Source: Candidatus Oleimmundimicrobium sp. | Lineage (GTDB): Bacteria; Actinomycetota; Aquicultoria; UBA3085; Oleimmundimicrobiaceae | DNA: 40,573 nt | Assembly (NCBI RefSeq): GCF_030651595.1 | Contig: NZ_JAUSCH010000056.1 | Span: 1 to 40,573 of the forward strand | Direction of reading: 5' to 3' | Position numbers and translations under genes: made by a program | The notes under the pieces: model-generated | What the model saw: only the letters and a program-made list of their open reading frames with translations | What the model was told of the DNA's origin: nothing | Database searches by the model: none | Shown here: positions 35,973 to 40,573 of the stretch, in pieces | How positions within the stretch are numbered: the first letter of the stretch is position 1 | How the letters are laid out: each line of letters opens with the position of its first letter

Positions 35973-37115
35973 TTAACCTAATTTGGAATATTTTAACATC
36001 CGACGAACTCGATAGAACCATTTCTTATTGCTGTTTAAGGCAGCGTTCTTCCTTATTTCTTTAATTTTATCCCGGGTTATTCTCTCTCCGAAACTGCGAA
36101 AACCGGCCAATTTAAATCCATGTTTCATCGCAAACCTGGAAATTTTCTCCACGTTGGAGACCCGAACACTCCCCATGTCAAAATTTTCTTTTATTCCTTC
36201 GAGACATAAAATCATGGTCTCAGACATACACGCGTAAGCATATTTATCCGGCTTCAACCTAAAATCATAATCAAAACGCGATTCCCTTTTTATTTTTCTC
36301 CCAGGTATTTTTATAATTCCTCCGTCAAAGACCAGAATATCATTTCTCTCTTTTAAAACAGATTTAGATACATCAGGTGGCTGAGCAACATCACAAACTA
36401 CTGTTCCGGACTCAAAATCGGCAACATCAATTATTGTATTGGCATCACTGGTGGCTGATATAACTATATCCGCCCCCTCTAAGGCCTTCTTTATATCCGT
36501 GGAAGCGCTAACCACCGCAAGTTCTTTTAGTTTATTCACTTGGAGTTCAAGAGCTCTTTGACGTCTCCCCACTAAAACTATTTCTGCAACTTCTGGCGCA
36601 AGAATTTCACTACATGCCCTTCCAATTGAACCAGTAGCCCCAACAACAACTAATTTAGCCTTAGATAACCGTATCCCCATTAACCTTGCTGCCTTCTTTG
36701 TTCCATTTACTGCAGCAGCAACTGTATAAGCGTTTCCCGTTGTAATTGGAAGAGCAGATTGTTTTGCTATTGATAACCCCCCATTTACAGCAATGGAAGT
36801 AAAACCACCGAGCCCCACAATGCTAGCCCCAAGTTCTTTTGCTATATCAATAGCTTCAAGGATTTTTCTTTGAGCAAGTTCAGGATGTTCTCTCATCTGC
36901 TCAGGCAGCAAAGGCACAGTTATAAACCACCCTTCAGCTTTTCTACCTGTCTTTGAAGTAATGCCGATTATATGCGACCCTATAAATGGCGGCTTTTCAC
37001 ACATCCACAGTAACATTTTTTTTATAAGAGCAACCGGCTTACCGGCGGCCTTTTTTTCAAAATTAACCACATCATCTAAATCTAACGGGTGAATGAGAAA
37101 TGCAAACTTTCTCAT
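35973..37115 (-). CDS. Acyl-ACP reductase-like (AAR-type) NAD(P) dehydrogenase
   Basis: A 380-residue protein often labelled shikimate dehydrogenase-like. It resembles cyanobacterial long-chain acyl-ACP reductase along its length. GLGGFTSI (101-108) matches AAR GGFSSI, TTGNAYT (125-131) matches TTGNTHT, and the Rossmann loop is GATGSIGRAC (159-168). YACMSETMILCLEG (294-307) aligns with the AAR segment FACFAEAILLEFEG, so Cys296 falls at the AAR thioester cysteine. MKHGFKLAGF matches the AAR end; about 35 extra residues follow. AAR reduces acyl thioesters to aldehydes. The substrate here is unknown, and the alignment is from memory of the family. It is the last gene of a five-gene operon and overlaps the SRPBCC gene by 4 bp. 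Confidence 0.8.
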   Translation of the reverse strand: MRKFAFLIHPLDLDDVVNFEKKAAGKPVALIKKMLLWMCEKPPFIGSHIIGITSKTGRKAEGWFITVPLLPEQMREHPELAQRKILEAIDIAKELGASIVGLGGFTSIAVNGGLSIAKQSALPITTGNAYTVAAAVNGTKKAARLMGIRLSKAKLVVVGATGSIGRACSEILAPEVAEIVLVGRRQRALELQVNKLKELAVVSASTDIKKALEGADIVISATSDANTIIDVADFESGTVVCDVAQPPDVSKSVLKERNDILVFDGGIIKIPGRKIKRESRFDYDFRLKPDKYAYACMSETMILCLEGIKENFDMGSVRVSNVEKISRFAMKHGFKLAGFRSFGERITRDKIKEIRKNAALNSNKKWFYRVRRMLKYSKLG

Positions 37116-37564
37116 CTTTTCACCTTCCGAGAGCCTTCCATCTTTTTTTTCATTCCTTCGAGCATCATCTCCGAATTCTCCTTAACCTTTAACTCTAAAA
37201 CAGGCCCAATAAGATCTTCCATATTGGGCATCCCAAAATCAAAATCAACAGTTAGAACCAATCTCGTGCCTTCCGGTATCTCTTCAAATTTCCATTCGCC
37301 TTCAAATTTATCTAAATCACCCTCGATAAGTTTATACTTAATAAGACAGTTTTCGTCATCGAACCATTCTTCCTCTGTCCAATTTAAAGCAATATCATCA
37401 ATCTCAGTCGCCCACTCCGTAACAGTCTTATTTTTCTCCTCTTTAACAACCTTTACTTCTTTCACATCCCTCATAAAGCTGGGAAAACTCTCCATGTTTT
37501 TAGCCAATTTATAAACATCTTTTTTAGGAGCCTTAATCTCTATTGAACTTTTAACACAAGGCAT
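37112..37564 (-). CDS. SRPBCC/START-fold protein (polyketide cyclase or lipid-binding type)
   Basis: A 150-residue protein with the START-like pattern: beta strand VKSSIEIKAPKKDVYKLAKNMESFPSFM, several antiparallel strands (VTEWATEI, CLIKYKLIEGDLDKFEGEWKFEEI, TRLVLTVDFDFGM), and a long C-terminal helix (VKENSEMMLEGMKKKMEG). This fold binds hydrophobic ligands. Relatives include COQ10-like proteins and aromatase/cyclases; no catalytic residues can be named. It directly follows the aminotransferase gene with no gap and precedes the AAR-like gene, so it may carry or present the pathway's lipid substrate. Confidence 0.83.
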   Translation of the reverse strand: MPCVKSSIEIKAPKKDVYKLAKNMESFPSFMRDVKEVKVVKEEKNKTVTEWATEIDDIALNWTEEEWFDDENCLIKYKLIEGDLDKFEGEWKFEEIPEGTRLVLTVDFDFGMPNMEDLIGPVLELKVKENSEMMLEGMKKKMEGSRKVKR

Positions 37565-38857
37565 TTAGTTTCCTCCTTTAAGCTTAAATAATCGATTATA
37601 CATAGACTGTGCCTTCTCAATGGCTTTTTTTGTTCCCTGTAAAACCTTATCTAATTGATTTTCAGTAATAACAAGCGGTGGCTCAAACCTAATTACTTTT
37701 GGATTATTTAAAGTATAAACGGCGGTTATCCCTTCTTTTGCCATTTCAGGGATGATAATTCCACCAAGACCTTCTTTGGTTAACTCAAAACCTATCATCA
37801 ATCCCTTCCCTCTAATTTCAGAAATGATATTTGGATAGCTCATCTGTAAATCTCTTAAACCAGCCATTAAATAATCCCCAAGCTGCACAGCCCGTTCGCA
37901 AAGATTCTCTTCTAAAACAACCTCAATTGCCGCTTTCGCCGCCACACAAGCTAAAGGATTCCCACCAAAAGTTGACGTTATAATCAAAGGATTTGAGTTG
38001 AAGACTTCCCAAACTTCACTGGTACCGGTGAACGCCCCAATTGGAATAACTCCTCCACTTAAAGCTTTTGCGAGCGTAATTATATCTGGAACAACTCCAT
38101 AGTGATCCACAGCAAACATCTTACCGGTTCGTCCAAGCCCGGTCTGAATTTCATCGACTATCAAAAGAACCCCCGCTTCATCACAGATTTTTCTCAATTC
38201 AGGCAAATAAGCGTCTGGGGGAACAATTATGCCACCCTCACCTTGAATAGGCTCAACTATAACCGCTGCCGTATTTTCACAAACTGCCTTTTGCATAGCT
38301 TTTATATCTCCAAAAGGAACATGAATAAAATCACCGACTAAAGGCTTAAATGGATCTCGATAAATATCTTTTCCCGTCGCAGATAAAGCGCCAAATGTTT
38401 TCCCATGAAAAGCGTTATGAGTTGAGATAATTTTAGTTCTTCCTGTAGTAACCCGAGCAAGCTTTAAAGCCCCCTCAACAGCCTCAGCCCCACTATTACA
38501 GAAAAAAGAATATTGAAGATCGCCTGGAGTTATTTTAGCTATAAGTTCAGCTAAATCAGCGAGGGGTTTATTTAAAAAAACTTTGGAAGATAACGACATT
38601 TTCTTTAATTGCTCTTGGACAGCCTTTATCACTTTTGGATGACTATGCCCTATATTAAAGACACCATAACCACCAGCACAGTCTATATAATCTTTACCAA
38701 AAATATCGGTAATAATTGCTCCGCGAGCTTTCCACTCAACGGTATCATAACCAGTTAACTTAAGAAGCCTTGTTAGAGATGGGTTGTGATAATCTTTTGT
38801 CTTTTGAAAAGTCTCTCTCGTTATTGTTTTTGCGGTTTCGTTTTTAATGCTTTCCAT
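37565..38857 (-). CDS. Class III PLP-dependent aminotransferase, PatA-like
   Basis: A 430-residue class III (omega) aminotransferase. YSFFCNSGAEAVEGALKLAR (116-135), VEPIQGEGGI (201-210), VDEIQTGLGRTGKMFA (234-249) with Asp235 against the PLP ring, and LAKALSGG with Schiff-base Lys264 are all intact. It resembles E. coli putrescine aminotransferase (PatA) closely in motif spacing, including GYGVFNIGHSHP and NNPKVIRFEPPL. Such enzymes move amino groups to or from terminal aldehydes. Placed between the SRPBCC protein and the unknown dehydrogenase-like gene, it could aminate the aldehyde made by the AAR-like enzyme, or it could act on a diamine. GABA, ornithine or putrescine activity remains possible. 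Confidence 0.9.
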   Translation of the reverse strand: MESIKNETAKTITRETFQKTKDYHNPSLTRLLKLTGYDTVEWKARGAIITDIFGKDYIDCAGGYGVFNIGHSHPKVIKAVQEQLKKMSLSSKVFLNKPLADLAELIAKITPGDLQYSFFCNSGAEAVEGALKLARVTTGRTKIISTHNAFHGKTFGALSATGKDIYRDPFKPLVGDFIHVPFGDIKAMQKAVCENTAAVIVEPIQGEGGIIVPPDAYLPELRKICDEAGVLLIVDEIQTGLGRTGKMFAVDHYGVVPDIITLAKALSGGVIPIGAFTGTSEVWEVFNSNPLIITSTFGGNPLACVAAKAAIEVVLEENLCERAVQLGDYLMAGLRDLQMSYPNIISEIRGKGLMIGFELTKEGLGGIIIPEMAKEGITAVYTLNNPKVIRFEPPLVITENQLDKVLQGTKKAIEKAQSMYNRLFKLKGGN

Positions 38858-38865
38858 TTTACCAC

Positions 38866-39771
38866 CTAATTAAGTTCAATTATTCTCGGTTTAAATTTAA
38901 GTTTTTTAAGAAGATTTGAATAGTCTTCTGACCTAATTTTCTCCACCGGCTTTCCTAAAATTGCAACCATAGTAGCTTCCATAACATTGGTCCCAAAAGA
39001 ACGACCTTGAAATTCCGGAGTTGTGGTAATAAGCAATTTCACCCCGCGAGACTTTAAATCCTCAACATCTTCACTCGTTATCGTGTTAGTCAATATCCAT
39101 TTACCTTTCATGTTCTGTGGCATATATTTTCGAATAAACAAATAATCTCCGGCAATTATATCCGCCTCTTCATAATATTTTGTATACTTCGGGTCCGGTT
39201 CCCTCTCTTGCTTTTCTCCTGTAGGATAAAGTATCTTAAAAGGCATTTTTACAACTATAGGTAAAAAAATAGCTGCTACCGTATTAAAAACTGAAAGAGA
39301 TCTTATCGGAACGGGAAGATTTAGCCCAAATATAAGGTCTCCAAATATTATTTCACACCCTGCCGCATCTAATGCCTCTGCCATTCCAAAACGGTCAACG
39401 GCACTTACCATCAAAACCTTTTTACCTTCTAGGGGATAATGTAATTTATTGACAAGATAATAAACAACTTCTCTTTCTAAGGTATTTTTTAAACCACTTC
39501 CGTCCGCAACAGGGGTTTTTTTAATCGCTTCTCTAAGTTTTTTTGCATCCTTTATTTCATATCTTTTTCCACCAGCATAAAGGTAGAGGTCTATTCCACC
39601 TAAACCAATGGCATCAACTTTACCATCGAGCTCTTTAAGAATCTCTATGGCTCTGTTAAAATTTCCATCGGTGCCGACCCTACTTATGCTAAACTCTTCT
39701 CCTAATAATTTTACTTTTGCCTGATGGTCTCTTTTTGAAGATCCAAGACTTACGCTTACGACCTTTTTCAA
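38866..39771 (-). CDS. Quinate 5-dehydrogenase-like protein, function unproven
   Basis: The start is taken as TTG 39769-39771 (LKKVVSVSLGSSKRDHQ), where family members begin and with a G-rich ribosome-binding region (GGGGGGGAAGG) just upstream; this gives 301 residues. Conserved stretches are SVSLGSSKRDH, the GTDGNFNRA loop, DAIGLGGIDLYLYAGGKRYEI, TPVADGSGLKNTLERE, VSAVDRFGMAEALDAAGCEI and LYPTGEKQE. I recall homologues in anaerobic Firmicutes such as Moorella and Desulfotomaculum under the label quinate 5-dehydrogenase, which has no clear support in the sequence. It lies 8 bp before the aminotransferase and overlaps the regulator gene by 83 bp in another frame. Confidence 0.8.
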   Translation of the reverse strand: MKKVVSVSLGSSKRDHQAKVKLLGEEFSISRVGTDGNFNRAIEILKELDGKVDAIGLGGIDLYLYAGGKRYEIKDAKKLREAIKKTPVADGSGLKNTLEREVVYYLVNKLHYPLEGKKVLMVSAVDRFGMAEALDAAGCEIIFGDLIFGLNLPVPIRSLSVFNTVAAIFLPIVVKMPFKILYPTGEKQEREPDPKYTKYYEEADIIAGDYLFIRKYMPQNMKGKWILTNTITSEDVEDLKSRGVKLLITTTPEFQGRSFGTNVMEATMVAILGKPVEKIRSEDYSNLLKKLKFKPRIIELN

Positions 39772-40309
39772 CCTTCCCCCCCTTTTTGATACCAATAATA
39801 TTCCTTAAAAGACTTTTAAGTTCTTTCACATCGACCTTCTTATCCGTTTTTAAGGGAGACCTGCCCAAAGAAACTCCTATTACTTCACCATTTAAAATTT
39901 TTCCTAAAGATTTAACCCTTTTATCTGATGCTAAAAATATGACTATATCGAATTTTTGAAGCTTGGCAAGAATGCTTAAAACTTCATTGAAGACAAAAGC
40001 TCCTCCCTTATCTGCAATAGAGAGCCGCTCTCTCTCGCTTAATAAATAAACAAAATCTACGCCACATTCTTTAGCGGCTTTTTTAACCTCTTGCTTGTTT
40101 TCCACGGGAAATCCCACTAGAGCAATGTGCTCTCCCCTTCTCATTTCTCCAAGACCTTCAAGATGCGAGACAAAAGAACGTTCAACCCCAACATCATAAG
40201 CCACTTCTGCTTGAGTTGCCCCATCTGAGCGTTTTTTTAAAATCTCACTCACCAATTCGGTGAGTCTTTCGCGGCTTATTACTTTACTGCCAATGCGAAT
40301 TAAATCCAT
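39689..40309 (-). CDS. HTH transcriptional regulator of the operon
   Basis: A 206-residue protein. Residues about 14-50 (LTELVSEILKKRSDGATQAEVAYDVGVERSFVSHLEGLG) form a helix-turn-helix. The middle (60-165) has alternating strands and helices (HIALVGFPVENKQEV, FDIVIFLASDKR, EVIGVSLGRSPLK) that may sense a ligand. The last 27 residues are very basic and are encoded in the overlap with the next gene. It is the first gene of the operon, and its promoter carries a 28-bp palindrome over the -10 box, which points to self-repression. GAGG lies 9 bases before the ATG. The basic tail may be an artefact of a G-run length change at 39776-39782. Confidence 0.8.
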   Translation of the reverse strand: MDLIRIGSKVISRERLTELVSEILKKRSDGATQAEVAYDVGVERSFVSHLEGLGEMRRGEHIALVGFPVENKQEVKKAAKECGVDFVYLLSERERLSIADKGGAFVFNEVLSILAKLQKFDIVIFLASDKRVKSLGKILNGEVIGVSLGRSPLKTDKKVDVKELKSLLRNIIGIKKGGKVEKGRKRKSWIFKKRPSGKSKIIRRRV

Positions 40310-40324
40310 TTATGTCTTCCTCTC

Positions 40325-40352
40325 AAAATGTCCACAAATTTGTGTACATTTT
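40325..40352. promoter_or_regulatory. 28-bp near-perfect palindrome, probable operator
   Basis: Left half AAAATGTCCACAAA, right half TTTGTGTACATTTT: 13 of 14 pairs match, with one mismatch at position 8. It covers the last bases of the -10 box and the transcription start of the operon promoter, so a bound dimer or tetramer would block initiation. The adjacent HTH gene is the obvious candidate to bind it. Confidence 0.85.
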
Positions 40353-40376
40353 AACATAGGAAAAGATGAAGCTCAA
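40348..40376 (-). promoter_or_regulatory. Promoter of the AAR-like/aminotransferase operon
   Basis: On the minus strand, -35 TTGAGC (40371-40376) and -10 TAAAAT (40348-40353) are 17 bp apart, about 38 bp before the regulator ATG. The operator palindrome overlaps the -10. Confidence 0.75.
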
Positions 40377-40422
40377 GAAAGGAGAACTCCTTTCATTTTC
40401 TTGCTCGTCCAAGAAAATGAAA
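40377..40422. repeat. Two nested inverted repeats upstream of the operon
   Basis: GAAAGGAG-AA-CTCCTTTC (40377-40394) is an 8-bp inverted repeat. TTTCATTTTCTTG (40391-40403) and CAAGAAAATGAAA (40410-40422) form a 13-bp perfect stem with a 6-base loop. The two share the TTTC at 40391-40394, so only one can fold at a time. The AAGAAAATGAAACAAAAG word is of a kind common in dispersed bacterial intergenic repeats. Confidence 0.75.
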
Positions 40423-40517
40423 CAAAAGAAAGACGGCCGATCATTTTTTAAACGGCTCCAAAATGTACGGTTGTTCAGGCGCCTGCAGAACTCGCCAGGC
40501 TGAACTATATCCTTCCC

Positions 40518-40540
40518 TTTGGCTTTTTTATAAAGCCAAA
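40518..40540. repeat. Inverted repeat near the right edge
   Basis: TTTGGCTTT (40518-40526) and AAAGCCAAA (40532-40540) form a 9-bp perfect stem with a 5-base loop. On the plus strand the loop-side T-run and on the minus strand AAGTTTTGG give no typical terminator. The stretch 40423-40573 contains no gene I can support. Confidence 0.65.
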
Positions 40541-40573
40541 ACTTCCAACTACGTTGTAAGATGGATGTAACCC

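Noticed and set aside
40260-40451. 63-codon plus-strand open frame at the right edge
   Set aside because: It crosses the regulator start, operator and inverted repeats; the product looks like translated intergenic repeat.

Overview
The window is a bacterial chromosome segment with moderate-to-low GC. Almost every gene lies on the minus strand; only one convincing gene (26700-27095) is on the plus strand. The core block, read in the direction of transcription, is greA, lysS, mcsA, mcsB, clpC, radA, disA, PIN/TRAM protein, ispD, ispF, gltX, cysE, cysS, rlmB, yacP, sigH, tRNA-Thr. This closely matches the Firmicutes order around clpC and sigH. Two usual members are missing: ctsR before mcsA and mrnC between cysS and rlmB. 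A deep Firmicutes lineage, or a deep anaerobic actinobacterial lineage with the same order, fits best; the sequence alone does not decide. TGA is used as an ordinary stop.

Right edge (about 35.97-40.57 kb): a five-gene operon with a strong promoter and a 28-bp near-perfect palindrome over its -10 box. It encodes an HTH regulator, a protein usually labelled quinate 5-dehydrogenase-like, a PatA-like class III aminotransferase, a small SRPBCC/START-fold protein, and a dehydrogenase that resembles cyanobacterial acyl-ACP reductase and keeps the matching cysteine. Together they could turn an acyl thioester into an aldehyde and then an amine. This is the best candidate for an undescribed pathway in the window.

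Centre (about 18.18-35.82 kb): housekeeping and stress genes. They cover protein arginine phosphorylation and ClpC proteolysis (mcsA, mcsB, clpC), DNA integrity and c-di-AMP (radA, disA), the MEP isoprenoid pathway (ispD, ispF), Glu/Cys/Lys tRNA charging, serine acetylation, rRNA methylation, an RNA-targeting nuclease, and a SigH-type sigma factor followed by tRNA-Thr(TGT) and an intrinsic terminator.

Left of the tRNA (about 5.36-17.82 kb): a defence island in place of the rpmG-secE-nusG genes that often follow sigH. It is a type I restriction-modification locus split by extra genes: hsdM, fic, a Zn-finger/Abi_C-like protein, a zinc-ribbon protein, a soluble KAP P-loop NTPase, an unknown protein, hsdS, hsdR and a YgjP-type metalloprotease. 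The accessory genes may form a second defence module inside the type I locus.

Far left (1-5.2 kb): an incomplete beta-CASP metallo-beta-lactamase nuclease, a three-gene ABC-2 export operon with its own promoter, and a decayed small membrane-protein gene with two in-frame TGA codons. Several spacers carry degenerate repeated words, and two of them share a diverged 65-bp repeat.
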